From positions 1 to 64,000 of the forward strand of contig WOUR01000001.1 in assembly GCA_009772935.1 (NCBI GenBank): a stretch of 64,000 bases of DNA. Reading direction: 5' to 3'. Positions within the stretch are counted from its first letter, which is position 1. Every line of letters starts with the position of its first letter. Shown here piece after piece: positions 20,866-32,046 of the stretch. The DNA is from Rhodospirillaceae bacterium. GTDB lineage: Bacteria > Pseudomonadota > Alphaproteobacteria > Reyranellales > Reyranellaceae. A program made the translations under genes and the position numbers. The notes below the pieces were generated by a model. It worked only from the letters and a program-made list of their open reading frames with translations. It was not told the DNA's origin and did no database searches.

Positions 20866-21732
20866 TTATTCTGCCGCCTTCGCGACCTCGGCCTTGTGGA
20901 GCACGGGCGCCGCGTACTTGCGGTCGTGGGTCAGCGACGGGACCATCTTCCGCGCTTCCTCGATCTTCGCCATGTCGACCTCGGCGATGACGAAGCCCGC
21001 CTTCTCGCCGCCGGCATCCGCCAGTACCTCGCCCCACGGGGCGACGGCGATCGAGTGGCCGTAGGTCTTGCGGTTCGAGCCCTTGTGCGTGCCGACCTGG
21101 GCCGGCGCGAAGACGAAGCAGCCGGTCTCGATGGCGCGGGCGCGCATCAGCGTGTGCCAGTGCGCCTGCCCGGTCGGCACGGTGAACGAGGACGGGATCG
21201 ACAGCAGCGTGGCGCCGGCATGCGCCAGCTCGCGATAGAGATAGGGGAAGCGCAGGTCGTAGCAGATCGTCATGCCCAGCACGCCCCACGGCGTCTCGGC
21301 CAACACCGCTCTGTCGCCCGGTCTGAAGGTCGAGGACTCGCGATAGCTCTCGCCGCCCGCGAGCTGGACGTCGAACATGTGGATCTTGTCGTAGCTCGCC
21401 ACGATGCCACCCGACGAATCGATCAGGTAGGAGCGGTTGCGGATCTGCTCCTCACCCGGCACGCGCACATGGATCGAGCCCAGCAGGAACCACGCGCCGG
21501 TGTCGCGCGCCGCGGCACGGCAGGCCGCCAGCATCGCGTGTTCGTCCTCGGTCTGCGCCTTGGCCAGCGTCTCGGTGCGATTGGCGCCGATCAGGCCGGT
21601 ATTCTCCGGCGTCATGATGAAGTCGGCGCCGGCGTCGCGCGCGAGCTTCGCCTGCTCGCGCAGGGAAGCCACGTTCTCGGCCATGTCGTTGCTGACGTTG
21701 GTCTGGATCAGGCCGGCCTTGAACGCGGTCAT
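20866..21732 (-). CDS. Carbon-nitrogen hydrolase (nitrilase superfamily, Nit/omega-amidase type)
   Basis: A 288-residue cytoplasmic amidase of the nitrilase superfamily. The catalytic triad is visible: E43 in MTPEN, K116 in SYDKIHMFDV and C157 in ITICYDLRFPYLYR. The DVQLAGGESYRES stretch after the lysine is typical of the Nit1/Nit2 branch that deaminates keto-acid amides or deaminated glutathione. It follows grxC by 11 bases on the same strand, consistent with a glutathione-repair link that is known for this family but not proven here. Confidence 0.92.
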   Translation of the reverse strand: MTAFKAGLIQTNVSNDMAENVASLREQAKLARDAGADFIMTPENTGLIGANRTETLAKAQTEDEHAMLAACRAAARDTGAWFLLGSIHVRVPGEEQIRNRSYLIDSSGGIVASYDKIHMFDVQLAGGESYRESSTFRPGDRAVLAETPWGVLGMTICYDLRFPYLYRELAHAGATLLSIPSSFTVPTGQAHWHTLMRARAIETGCFVFAPAQVGTHKGSNRKTYGHSIAVAPWGEVLADAGGEKAGFVIAEVDMAKIEEARKMVPSLTHDRKYAAPVLHKAEVAKAAE

Positions 21733-21743
21733 GATGGAAATCC

Positions 21744-22004
21744 TCAGCCCGGCTGCGCGAGCAGCGCGTCGAGCCTGCCCGCCTGTTCGAGGGCGGCGAG
21801 GTCGTCGGAGCCGCCGATATGCTGCCCGTTGATGAAGATCTGCGGCACCGTCGTGCGATTGGCGCGGGCGCGCATCTCGGTGCGCTTCTTGTCGTCCATC
21901 ATCACGTCGGTCTCTTCGTACTCGGCGCCCTTGCTGTCGAGCAGGCTCTTGGCCCGCGCGCAGTAGCCGCAGAACGGCGTGGTGTAGATCTCGATCTTGG
22001 CCAT
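21744..22004 (-). CDS. grxC: Glutaredoxin 3
   Basis: An 86-residue dithiol glutaredoxin reducing protein disulfides with glutathione. The active site CGYC is at residues 12-15 (TPFCGYCARAKS), with the cis-proline TVPQIFINGQHIGG and the glutathione-binding GGSDDL. It lies in the minus-strand order comF, grxC, nitrilase that is common in Alphaproteobacteria. Confidence 0.96.
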   Translation of the reverse strand: MAKIEIYTTPFCGYCARAKSLLDSKGAEYEETDVMMDDKKRTEMRARANRTTVPQIFINGQHIGGSDDLAALEQAGRLDALLAQPG

Positions 22005-22025
22005 GGGTGAACCTCTTTGTGGAAA

Positions 22026-22814
22026 CTATAACGCTGGCCGGACGACCCGCGCCAGTGTCAGGACATCAACCCTCGGGACGCCGGCGCGTTGCAGGGCGCG
22101 GGCGCAGGCCTCGACCGTTGCCCCGGTCGTCAGCACGTCGTCGACCAGAAGGACGGTCCTGCCGGCCACGAGCGGCTGCCATTTCGGGCGGACGTCGAAG
22201 GCCTCGCGCACGTTGCGCCGCCGTTCCTTCGCCCTGAGGCCGGCTTGCGACCCGGTCCAGCGGTGTCGGCGCAACAGGTCGGGCGCCAGCTGCAGATCCC
22301 GGCCGCGCGCCGCCGTCCGCACGACGGTACGAGCCAGAAGCTGCGCCTGATTGTAGCGCCGCATGAACAACCGCCGCCAATGAAGCGGCACCGGCGCCAC
22401 GAGGTCGGCGGACGCGAGAAGATCGGCGCCCGCCCGCGCCATCCAGCCACCGCAGGCCTGTGCGATGTCCGTGCGGTCCCCGTGCTTGAACGGCAGGACG
22501 AGCCGGCGGCTCTGGTCGTCGTAGACCAGGGCGGCCCGGGCGCGATGGTAGCGCGGGCGACGGACGAGGCAGCCGGCGCAGAGCGCCTCGGGTCCCAGAT
22601 CCTCCGCGAACGGCGTGCCGCAACAGGCGCAATGCGGGGCGGAAATGAAGGAAAACCCCTGCCAGCAGCTCGCGCACAGCGATCCCGGCGCGCTGACGAT
22701 CTCGTTGCAGCCGAGGCAGAGCGGCGGCAATACGGCATCGAGCACGGCCCGACCCAGCCCTGAAACGGCTCCGCTCATGCCCCCCGGCGACATGGGACGG
22801 ATTGGGGCGGGCAA
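22026..22814 (-). CDS. comF: ComF family phosphoribosyltransferase-like protein
   Basis: A 262-residue ComF/GntX-type protein. The N-terminal half has four CxxC pairs (CLGC, CASC, CACC, CAGC) that would bind zinc, and the C-terminal half has a PRTase fold with the PRPP-binding loop VLLVDDVLTTGAT and a RRYNQAQLLA motif. Members are linked to DNA uptake in some bacteria; in Alphaproteobacteria the role is unproven. The true start may be Met9 or Met13 (MSPGG or MSGAV), as the first residues are unremarkable. Confidence 0.9.
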   Translation of the reverse strand: MPAPIRPMSPGGMSGAVSGLGRAVLDAVLPPLCLGCNEIVSAPGSLCASCWQGFSFISAPHCACCGTPFAEDLGPEALCAGCLVRRPRYHRARAALVYDDQSRRLVLPFKHGDRTDIAQACGGWMARAGADLLASADLVAPVPLHWRRLFMRRYNQAQLLARTVVRTAARGRDLQLAPDLLRRHRWTGSQAGLRAKERRRNVREAFDVRPKWQPLVAGRTVLLVDDVLTTGATVEACARALQRAGVPRVDVLTLARVVRPAL

Positions 22815-22891
22815 ATGCGCCCACAGGATGGCGTTCCCCTACCCGCCGCCGTGCTTTTTCCCTACATAGCCACTGTGACGAGGTACTCTCC

Positions 22892-23806
22892 GTGAATGGC
22901 CCCGATCCCCTGCTGGTGTTCGACCGCGCCATCCTGCGCCAGCGCCGCGAGCGTGCGGCCCGCGACTGGGAGCGTCACGATTTCCTGAAGCGCGAGATCG
23001 CCGAACGGCTGGTCGACCGTCTGGCCGATGTGCGCCGCACCTTTCCCCTCGCCCTCGATCTCGGCTGTCATGGCGACGAGGTAGCGAACGCATTGGGCGG
23101 GCACCCGATCGTCGGACAGCTGGTGCGCGCCGATCTGGGCCGCGGCTTCGCGGCGCGGGCGCGCGGACCGGCCGTCGTCGCCGACGAGGAATTCCTGCCC
23201 TTCGCGGCCGGGCGCTTCGACCTGGTGCTGAGCGCGATGGACCTGCACTGGGTGAACGACCTGCCCGGCAGCCTGATCCAGGTCGCGCGCATCCTGAAGC
23301 CCGATGGGCTGTTCCTCGGCGCCCTGCTGGGCGGCGCAACCCTGTGGCAGCTTCGTCAGGCCCTGGCCGCCGCGGAAAGCGAGATCGACGGCGGATTGAG
23401 CCCGCGCGTCTCGCCCTTCGCCGACCTGCGGGATGCCGCCGGCCTGCTGCAGCGGGCAGGCTTTGCCCTGCCGGTGGCCGACAGCGAGACGATCGAGGTC
23501 GATTACGAGAGCGCCCTGGCGCTGATGCGCGACCTCCGCGCCATGGGCGAGAGCAACCTCGTGGTCGGCCGGCGTCGCGGCATGAGCGGGCGCGCCGTGC
23601 TGCTGCGCGCCGCCGAACTCTACGCCGAACGGTTCGCCCGGCCGGGCGGCCGGGTGACCGCGAGCTTCGAGGTCCTGTTCCTGCATGGCTGGTCGCCGCA
23701 TGCCTCGCAACCCAAGGCGCTGAAGCCCGGCAGCGCCGCGCGGCGGCTGGCCGACGCCCTGGGGACTTGGGAACTGAGTGCCGGCGAAAAAGTGGAACGG
23801 AGCTAG
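22892..23806 (+). CDS. BioC/NDUFAF5-like methyltransferase
   Basis: A 304-residue SAM-dependent methyltransferase resembling the mitochondrial complex I assembly factor NDUFAF5 and BioC. It shows LALDLGCHGDEVANAL as the SAM motif, DEEFLPFAAGRFDLVLSAMD, and the strongly conserved LHWVNDLPGSLIQVARILKP. I use the GTG at 22892 (VNGPDPLLVFDRA), which has a GAGGT ribosome-binding sequence about 8 bases upstream; the ORF track's extra 30 residues overlap the comF start region. NDUFAF5 relatives are common in Alphaproteobacteria, so a role in a respiratory complex is possible. Confidence 0.85.
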   Translation: MNGPDPLLVFDRAILRQRRERAARDWERHDFLKREIAERLVDRLADVRRTFPLALDLGCHGDEVANALGGHPIVGQLVRADLGRGFAARARGPAVVADEEFLPFAAGRFDLVLSAMDLHWVNDLPGSLIQVARILKPDGLFLGALLGGATLWQLRQALAAAESEIDGGLSPRVSPFADLRDAAGLLQRAGFALPVADSETIEVDYESALALMRDLRAMGESNLVVGRRRGMSGRAVLLRAAELYAERFARPGGRVTASFEVLFLHGWSPHASQPKALKPGSAARRLADALGTWELSAGEKVERS

Positions 23807-23809
23807 ACA

Positions 23810-24631
23810 GTGCCAGCGGTGAAACTCTCGTTTGGTGGCCTGGCGGCCCAGAGCTTCGGATTCGTCTTTGCCAATTTCGGCCTGTTCTTCCATCTCGTGA
23901 CCATTCCGTGGATCGCCTCGCTCATGATCCGGCTGCTGGGATCGACGATGAGCCGCGACTCGCTGATGCCGATGCTGATCGAGAAGGCCGCCGACATGAT
24001 TCCGACGGTGATGTTCATGGTGGCCTGGCAGCGGGTCGTGCTGCTCGGGCCCAGCCGTGTCGGCCGACTGCCAGGGCTCGGCTGGTCGCCGCGCGAGACC
24101 GCCTTCCTGCTCTACCTGATCAAGATCGGCGGCTTCACCTTCGTCCTGCTCGCCGCCTTCGTATTGGCCCTGGGCTCGATCGATCCGGAGATGCTGGCCG
24201 CGGGCGCCGCCGTCGATCCCGAGGTCGCGCGCCGGCAGGCGCTGGCCGCACCGATCGGTGCGGGGTTCACCGTATCGATCATACTGGCGCTGCGCGTCAG
24301 CTATGGGCTCGCCGCGACCTCCGTCGACGAGCCCTTTACGCCGCGGCTTTCATGGGCCCATAGCCGCGGCAATGCCTGGACGATCATCGGCGTGCTGTTC
24401 CTGATCTTTTTTTCAAGCGCGCTCGCCACCACGATGGCAACCTTGGTCGTGCTCAGCCTGGCGCGGGGCGTGCTGGGCGCCGGCGAATCGGCGGCCGTGA
24501 TCACCTGGACCGCGGCCATCCTGGTTTCCTATGCCGGCACCGCGGTGGCCGCGACCGCGCAGGCGCTGATCTTCCGTGACCTGCTGGGCTGGCGCGAGGG
24601 CACGCCGCTGCGGGCGCTCGAGCAGCGCTGA
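23810..24631 (+). CDS. Unrecognised integral membrane protein
   Basis: A 273-residue hydrophobic protein with about six predicted membrane helices, including VFANFGLFFHLVTIPWIASL near residue 18-38 and IIGVLFLIFFSSALATTMAT near residue 190. No family motif is recognised; overall it resembles glycerophosphoryl-diester-phosphodiesterase-like membrane domains or DUF6159/DUF975-like uncharacterised membrane proteins only in pattern. The start is GTG three bases after the stop of the methyltransferase gene, so the two are probably co-transcribed. Confidence 0.7.
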   Translation: MPAVKLSFGGLAAQSFGFVFANFGLFFHLVTIPWIASLMIRLLGSTMSRDSLMPMLIEKAADMIPTVMFMVAWQRVVLLGPSRVGRLPGLGWSPRETAFLLYLIKIGGFTFVLLAAFVLALGSIDPEMLAAGAAVDPEVARRQALAAPIGAGFTVSIILALRVSYGLAATSVDEPFTPRLSWAHSRGNAWTIIGVLFLIFFSSALATTMATLVVLSLARGVLGAGESAAVITWTAAILVSYAGTAVAATAQALIFRDLLGWREGTPLRALEQR

Positions 24632-24654
24632 CCTTCACACTCCTCTCCCCGGCG

Positions 24655-24673
24655 CTCCGGTCGAGACGACGGA
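24655..24673. repeat. Solitary half-palindrome CTCCGGTCGAGACGACGGA
   Basis: This 19-mer is identical to the right arm of the palindrome at 58810-58828. No matching left arm is visible nearby, so it is a single half-copy, in the 93-base gap between two convergent genes. Confidence 0.85.
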
Positions 24674-24724
24674 TAAATTCATATGCGATAGGCCTGCCCT
24701 GGCGGGGTAGAGCAACACGAAAGC

Positions 24725-25174
24725 TCAGAGCAGATCCCGCAGCAGGCCGACCAGCGGCAGGTCGGCGGGCGGCATCGGATATTTCGTGAGTTCCATGGGC
24801 GCGACCCATTTCAGGGCCTGACCCTCGCGCGCCTGCGGCGTGCCGTTCCACTTGCGGCAGGCGAAGACGGGCATCAGCAGGTGGAACTTCTCGTAGCCAT
24901 GGCTGGCGAAGGCGATGGGCGCCAGGCAACTCGTCGCCGTCTCGATACCCAGCTCCTCGTGCAGTTCACGCACCAGCGCCTGCTCCGGCGTCTCGCCGGG
25001 CTCGACCTTGCCGCCGGGAAATTCCCAGAGCCCGGCCATCGACTTGCCGGCCGGGCGCTGGGCAATGAGGACGCGGCTGTCGACATCGACCAGGGCGACG
25101 GCCGCCACCAGAACGAGCGGCCGCTCGCCGAGCGGCGGCGGCCCGCCCGGACACTCGTCGTCGAAGCCCGCCAT
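24725..25174 (-). CDS. mutT: (Deoxy)nucleoside triphosphate pyrophosphohydrolase, MutT/Nudix family
   Basis: A 149-residue Nudix hydrolase with a complete Nudix box GGKVEPGETPEQALVRELHE-EL, and the MutT-like AGLWEFPGGK. Likely hydrolyses 8-oxo-dGTP or related damaged nucleotides. The ORF track extends far upstream in the argJ-overlapping frame; the correct start is the ATG at 25174, whose A is shared with the argJ stop (TGATG). This argJ-mutT coupling is common in Alphaproteobacteria. Confidence 0.92.
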   Translation of the reverse strand: MAGFDDECPGGPPPLGERPLVLVAAVALVDVDSRVLIAQRPAGKSMAGLWEFPGGKVEPGETPEQALVRELHEELGIETATSCLAPIAFASHGYEKFHLLMPVFACRKWNGTPQAREGQALKWVAPMELTKYPMPPADLPLVGLLRDLL

Positions 25175-26412
25175 CAGGAGCGGTAACTGCCGTTGATGTC
25201 GATGTAGCCGTGCGTGAGATCGCAGGTCCAGACGGTGGCCCGGCCGCGGCCGATGCCGAGGTCGATATCGATCACCACGTCGGAGCCCTTGATGTGCTGG
25301 GCGACCGGCGCCTCGTCGTAGTTCGGCACGACCTGGCCCTGGTCGGTGATGCGCACGCCACCGATCGAGATGCGCAGCTTGTCGCGGTCCGCTCGCTCGC
25401 CCGACTTGCCGACCGCCATGACGATGCGGCCCCAGTTGGCGTCCTCGCCGGCGATCGCCGTCTTGACCAGCGGCGAGTTGGCGACCGCCAGGCCGATCTT
25501 GCGCGCGGCGCCGTTCGACGAAGCGCCGCCCACGTTGATGGTCACGAACTTGGTGGCGCCCTCGCCGTCGCGCGCGAGCAGCTGCGCCAGCTCGATCATC
25601 ACCTCGTCGAGGGCGCGCTTGAAGTCGACCAGAACGGGGTCGTCGGCCTCCTCGATCGGCGCGTGGCGCGCCGCTCCGGTGGCGACCATCAGGAACGTGT
25701 CGCTGGTCGAGGTGTCGCCGTCGACGGTGACGCAGTTGAGGGACTTGTCGGCTGCATCCGACAGAAGCTTCTGCAGGACCGGGCCCGGAATCTTGGCGTC
25801 GGTGAAGGCGAACCCCAGCATGGTGGCCATATCCGGCGCGATCATGCCCGAGCCCTTGAGGAAGGCATTCACGGTCACCGTGCGCTCGCCGATCTTGGCC
25901 TGACGCGTGGCGAGCTTGGGGAAAGTGTCGGTAGTCATGATGGCGGCCGCGGCGGCCGACCAGGCGTCTTCCTTGCCCGACTTGATCAGGGTCGGCACGA
26001 CGGCCGCGATCTTCTCCCACTCGAGCGGCTGGCCGATCACGCCGGTCGAGGCCATGAAGACCTCGTTGCGCGGGCAGCCCAGCGCCTGGGCGATGGCGCG
26101 GGTCGATTCCTCGACCGCCTTGTCGCCGAGCTTGCCGGTAAAGGCATTGGCGTTGCCGGCATTGACCACGATCGCGCGGACCTTGCCGCGGGCCAGGTTC
26201 TTGCGGCACCAGTCGACGGGCGCCGAGCAGGTCTTGGACTTGGTCAGGACGCCCGCGATGGTCGCCCCGGCCGGCACCACGGCCAGCAGGACGTCGTCGC
26301 GATCCGTGTAGCGCACGCCGGAACGCGCGACACCGAGCTTTACGCCTGCGATGCGGGGCAGCGTCGGCGTCGTCTTGGGCGCGAGCGGCGATGTGGCGTG
26401 CTTAGCGGACAT
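25174..26412 (-). CDS. argJ: Bifunctional glutamate N-acetyltransferase / amino-acid acetyltransferase ArgJ
   Basis: Transfers the acetyl group of N-acetylornithine to glutamate (and often from acetyl-CoA), recycling acetyl in arginine biosynthesis. The 412-residue protein matches family length. The self-cleavage site precedes the threonine of MATMLGFAFTDAKI, generating alpha and beta chains; KGSGMIAPDMATM and the C-terminal TCDLTHGYIDINGSYRS are hallmark segments. It is coupled to mutT downstream. A small palindrome lies 67 bases upstream of the ATG. Confidence 0.97.
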   Translation of the reverse strand: MSAKHATSPLAPKTTPTLPRIAGVKLGVARSGVRYTDRDDVLLAVVPAGATIAGVLTKSKTCSAPVDWCRKNLARGKVRAIVVNAGNANAFTGKLGDKAVEESTRAIAQALGCPRNEVFMASTGVIGQPLEWEKIAAVVPTLIKSGKEDAWSAAAAAIMTTDTFPKLATRQAKIGERTVTVNAFLKGSGMIAPDMATMLGFAFTDAKIPGPVLQKLLSDAADKSLNCVTVDGDTSTSDTFLMVATGAARHAPIEEADDPVLVDFKRALDEVMIELAQLLARDGEGATKFVTINVGGASSNGAARKIGLAVANSPLVKTAIAGEDANWGRIVMAVGKSGERADRDKLRISIGGVRITDQGQVVPNYDEAPVAQHIKGSDVVIDIDLGIGRGRATVWTCDLTHGYIDINGSYRS

Positions 26413-26478
26413 GTGTCTCCCCTCGGGCGCGACCGCGGAAAGCGGCCGGCCAGCGGCGGAGACTACACCAGAAAGACC

Positions 26479-26496
26479 CTAAAACGTGAGTTTTAG
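26479..26496. repeat. AT-rich inverted repeat CTAAAAC-GTGA-GTTTTAG
   Basis: A perfect 7-bp inverted repeat with a 4-base centre in the gap between the PPIase stop and the argJ start. It stands out against GC-rich surroundings. It could be an operator for argJ or the end structure of the PPIase transcript. Confidence 0.4.
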
Positions 26497-26509
26497 TTGA
26501 GCCCTGGTT

Positions 26510-27484
26510 CTACTTCGGCGGCTGAGCCGGGGTCGCGGGCTTTGCCGGCGTCGCGGCGGGAGCTGCCGGCGCCGCCGGGGCCGCCTCCACCTTGGTGCCG
26601 TCCATGTTGAACTTCTCGATCTTGGATCCGGCACGGATCTTGTCGAGCTGGGCCGTCACGGCCTCGCGCGCCAGTTCCTCGCGGATCTGGTCGGAGAGCT
26701 CCTCCAGCGCCGGCGGCGGCGCCGTGCGGCGATCGTCGATCTTGATGACATGGTAGCCGAACTGGGTCTTGGTCGGCGTCTCCGAGGTCTGTCCCTTCTT
26801 GAGGTCGAAGGCGGCGTCGGCGAATTCCTTCACCATGTCGGACTTCTTGAACCAGCCGAGATCGCCGCCCTCGGCGCCGGACGCCTTGTCGGTCGACTTC
26901 TCCTTAGCGATCTTGTCGAAGGCCGCGCCTTTCTTCAGCTCGGCGATGATGGCCTTCGCCTCGTCCTCGGTGGCGACCAGGATGTGGCGCGCATGCACCT
27001 CTTCTTCCGGCGGCATCGACTTCAGGCGCTCCTGATACTTCGCCTGGATCTTCTCAAGGGTGACCAGGCGGGAGATCTCGCGCTGGATCCAGAAGTCCTG
27101 CAGCACCTGCTCCTCGACGAAGGCCATGCGCTTCTTGAAGGCGGGATCCTCGTTGGTCTTGGTCTTCTTGCCTTCCTGAACGACCAGCTTGCTGTCGATG
27201 ATGCGCTCGAGCAACGCCGGGAACACCGCCTGCAGCGGCATGGAACGGTACTGCTGCGGCAGCGACTGCTGGGCGATCTCGAGTTCGGACAGGCGGACCT
27301 GCTGGCCGTTCACGATGGCGACGACCGGGTCCTTGACCGTGGCCGGCGCGGCGGCGGCCGGCGGCTTGGCAGCCGGGGCGGCCGGGGGCTTGGCCGGCTG
27401 GGTCTGGGCCTGGACGGGACCCGCGATGAGGGCGACCGCGCCACTCAGGAGGGCGAGGCGCAGGGAACGCAGGTCAAGACTCAT
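26510..27484 (-). CDS. Periplasmic parvulin-type peptidyl-prolyl isomerase
   Basis: A 324-residue exported chaperone/isomerase for envelope proteins, of the PpiC/SurA-like group. A signal peptide (LRLALLSGAVALIAGPVQA, cleaved before QTQPAK) is followed by a Pro/Ala segment, a SurA-N-like helical domain (about 60-160), and a parvulin domain starting at EEEVHARHILV and including GAEGGDLGWFKKSDMVKEF and FGYHVIKIDD. The tail is Ala/Pro-rich. I choose the second Met (27484) because GGAG lies about 8 bases before it; the upstream ATG at 27505 lacks such a sequence. It is divergent from secA, which delivers exported proteins. Confidence 0.9.
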   Translation of the reverse strand: MSLDLRSLRLALLSGAVALIAGPVQAQTQPAKPPAAPAAKPPAAAAPATVKDPVVAIVNGQQVRLSELEIAQQSLPQQYRSMPLQAVFPALLERIIDSKLVVQEGKKTKTNEDPAFKKRMAFVEEQVLQDFWIQREISRLVTLEKIQAKYQERLKSMPPEEEVHARHILVATEDEAKAIIAELKKGAAFDKIAKEKSTDKASGAEGGDLGWFKKSDMVKEFADAAFDLKKGQTSETPTKTQFGYHVIKIDDRRTAPPPALEELSDQIREELAREAVTAQLDKIRAGSKIEKFNMDGTKVEAAPAAPAAPAATPAKPATPAQPPK

Positions 27485-27682
27485 GGCGGACTCCAGCAGA
27501 TTCATTCATTGCGAAAGGCGCAAACCGTTTACACAGGCCCCATTGGACCAAGCAAGCGCCGCCTCCCCGATGAAGGGCCTGATGGCCTTGAATTGCGGCA
27601 CTTTTTCGTGAGTACCGCGTCCATGTCGGGGCGATGAGGTTTGGGTGCCCGTCTTTCAGCGCGCCTGCGATGGTCCGCTGCG

Positions 27683-27711
27683 TTGACACTCCACCGGCCG
27701 CTCTCTATCTC
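27683..27711 (+). promoter_or_regulatory. sigma70-type promoter of secA
   Basis: TTGACA (27683-27688), a 17-base spacer and TATCTC (27706-27711): a perfect -35 and a 4-of-6 -10 at ideal spacing, about 57 bases before the secA ATG. It is the best-matching promoter I found in the window. Confidence 0.7.
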
Positions 27712-27721
27712 TGATGGCAAG

Positions 27722-27741
27722 GGCGGGCCGCTGAGCCCGCC
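27722..27741 (+). promoter_or_regulatory. Leader hairpin upstream of secA
   Basis: GGCGGGC-CGCTGA-GCCCGCC makes a perfect 7-bp stem in the predicted 5' untranslated region, about 27 bases before the secA start. It has no U-run, so it is not a classical terminator; it could stabilise or regulate the leader. Confidence 0.5.
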
Positions 27742-27768
27742 TAAGTCATTAGAATATCGAGGTTTTCC

Positions 27769-30532
<2,764 letters not shown>

Positions 30533-30534
<2 letters not shown>

Positions 30535-30548
30535 GGCCAGGCGGCCTC
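30533..30548. terminator. Short hairpin at the secA stop
   Basis: GAGGCC-AGGC-GGCCTC starts within the secA stop codon. It has no U-run; at most a weak termination or 3'-protection structure. Confidence 0.3.
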
Positions 30549-30613
30549 ATATCCCCGCAGCTTCCTGGGGTGATTGGAATTTTCCGAAGCGAACGCGGAC
30601 CTGAAGGCAGCCG

Positions 30614-31384
30614 CTAGAAGCTTCCGCGCGATTCCGCGCGGGCGCTCGGCCACTCCGAATGCCAGGGCCTGAAGGCCATCCTGCCGAGACCTGCTGCAAT
30701 CTCTTCGCGGTCCAACAGCGGCGGCATGAGAAGCGTCGGGTTCCGCAGGTCCTTGACGTTGCCAGCAACGATCAACGCATTGCGTCCGACGACACCCTGA
30801 GCATCGAGCAGGCGCACGTCGCCGAAGGCCGACTTCGCGAACGCCGCATACCGGTCAGGCGCGCCGTCAAGATCGTGCAAGGCATGGACGTTCGCGATCA
30901 GACACCCATGGGGCTGATCCAGGCGAGATCGAACCAGCCGGAAGAATTCCCGAGTCCGCAGGTGCAGCGGGATGCTGTCGCCATCGTAGGCATCCAGAAC
31001 AATTGCATCGTAGGAATGTGTCGTGCCGAGGAGGAATTCCTTGCCGTCCGCGACGTGGCAGTCGATGGAATCAGGAAGCCGAAAATAGCTGCGGGCTATC
31101 TCGAACGAAGCCCGGTTCTTGTCGACGATCGTCACCTGGACGCCGGCCTTGGCGAGCATCGTGCCGAGGCTGCCGCCGCCGCATCCGATCATCAGGACGT
31201 CCCGCGCTCCCGCCTGCCTGAGCAGGCTGTAGATGGCGTGGATGTAGGGAGCCAGGCTTATGCCGTCGCGATCCGTCTCGGTTTGAAAACAGCCTCCCTG
31301 GACATAGAAGAACAGTTCCCTGGCACGGTATTCCAGAACTTCGATGTCGCCGAATTCACTTTCGAGTTTTGCGATAGCGATCAT
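30614..31384 (-). CDS. Spermidine synthase-like SAM-binding protein
   Basis: A 256-residue protein with a spermidine-synthase/SAM-methyltransferase Rossmann fold: LMIGCGGGSLGTMLAKAGVQ at about residue 68, an acidic strand end (VTIVDKNRASFEIARSYF), and YDAIVLDAYDGDSIPLHLRT, the region equivalent to the catalytic aspartate of spermidine synthase. The N-terminal beta-domain is short, so it may be a fused-family or orphan member without true polyamine activity. The ORF track's 74 extra residues are unlike the family; ATG 31384 is preceded by AAGAGAC. The gene is isolated, divergent from the XRE-SulP pair. Confidence 0.72.
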   Translation of the reverse strand: MIAIAKLESEFGDIEVLEYRARELFFYVQGGCFQTETDRDGISLAPYIHAIYSLLRQAGARDVLMIGCGGGSLGTMLAKAGVQVTIVDKNRASFEIARSYFRLPDSIDCHVADGKEFLLGTTHSYDAIVLDAYDGDSIPLHLRTREFFRLVRSRLDQPHGCLIANVHALHDLDGAPDRYAAFAKSAFGDVRLLDAQGVVGRNALIVAGNVKDLRNPTLLMPPLLDREEIAAGLGRMAFRPWHSEWPSARAESRGSF

Positions 31385-31701
31385 GCGAGTCTCTTTGACG
31401 GCTTTGCGGCCTTGACCGCTACGTCGGAGAACGTGCTGCGGCGCTGATCTCGTTCCGGCCGGCAATGCCGCCCTGCGCCCGGAAGGCACAAGGCCGAAAG
31501 CGGCGGGTGATCCTGCACCAGCCGGAAGGCGACGCGCGCCCCGTCTTCCTCGAATCAGGGTCAACAGCACTCCATACCGACACCATCCATGGTGAGACAA
31601 TGACATGCAATATCAAATCTGGAACATGCTTGTTTGTATTTTAAATATGAGTATTACCCTATTGAGACGCGTCGTGGATTTCGAATGGAATGGAGCTGCG
31701 C
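31385..31701. other. Long intergenic region before the XRE-SulP pair
   Basis: No gene recognised in 317 bases. The first 200 bases are GC-rich. Bases about 31600-31660 are clearly AT-rich (runs such as TATTTTAAATATGAG), unlike the rest of the window, and hold the likely promoter/operator of the XRE gene, with the promoter of the divergent spermidine-synthase-like gene further left. Confidence 0.5.
31630..31657 (+). promoter_or_regulatory. Candidate promoter for the XRE-SulP operon
   Basis: TTGTTT (31630-31635), 16 bases, TATTAC (31652-31657) in the AT-rich island 45 bases before the XRE start. The match is moderate and by eye. Confidence 0.35.
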
Positions 31702-32046
31702 ATGATCTCCGCGGGCCAATTGCGCGCCGCCCGGGCGCTGATCGGCATGGACCAGAAGACCCTGGCGGAAGCGGCGGGGGTTTCGGTGCAGACCATCCAG
31801 CGCATGGAAGCGAGCGAGAACCTCGTCCGCGGTGTCGTCGAGAGCCTCGTCAAAGTCATCGATGCGCTCGAACGGCACGGGATCGAACTCATCAACGACG
31901 CCGCCACGAGTGCGATCGGCGGACGGGGCGTTCGATTGAAGGCTCCGGGCGCAGGAACCTACAAGTCGCGAGACAGTGTCGCGAATGCGCCCCCCAAGAA
32001 GAGGTCCATGGACACGCGGGGAAACGGAAGGCCTCGCAATGCCTGA
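31702..32046 (+). CDS. XRE-family helix-turn-helix transcriptional regulator
   Basis: A 114-residue DNA-binding protein. The HTH is clear at about residues 5-40: QLRAARALIGMDQKTLAEAA then GVSVQTIQRMEAS; the following 'LVKVIDALERHGIELIND' stretch is typical of small SinR/phage-type regulators. The last 40 residues are basic and probably disordered. I choose ATG 31702, which has GGAG about 8 bases upstream, over the ORF-track ATG four codons earlier. The stop overlaps the SulP start by 8 bases (ATGCCTGA), so the regulator and transporter are translated together; it probably controls its own operon. Confidence 0.85.
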   Translation: MISAGQLRAARALIGMDQKTLAEAAGVSVQTIQRMEASENLVRGVVESLVKVIDALERHGIELINDAATSAIGGRGVRLKAPGAGTYKSRDSVANAPPKKRSMDTRGNGRPRNA

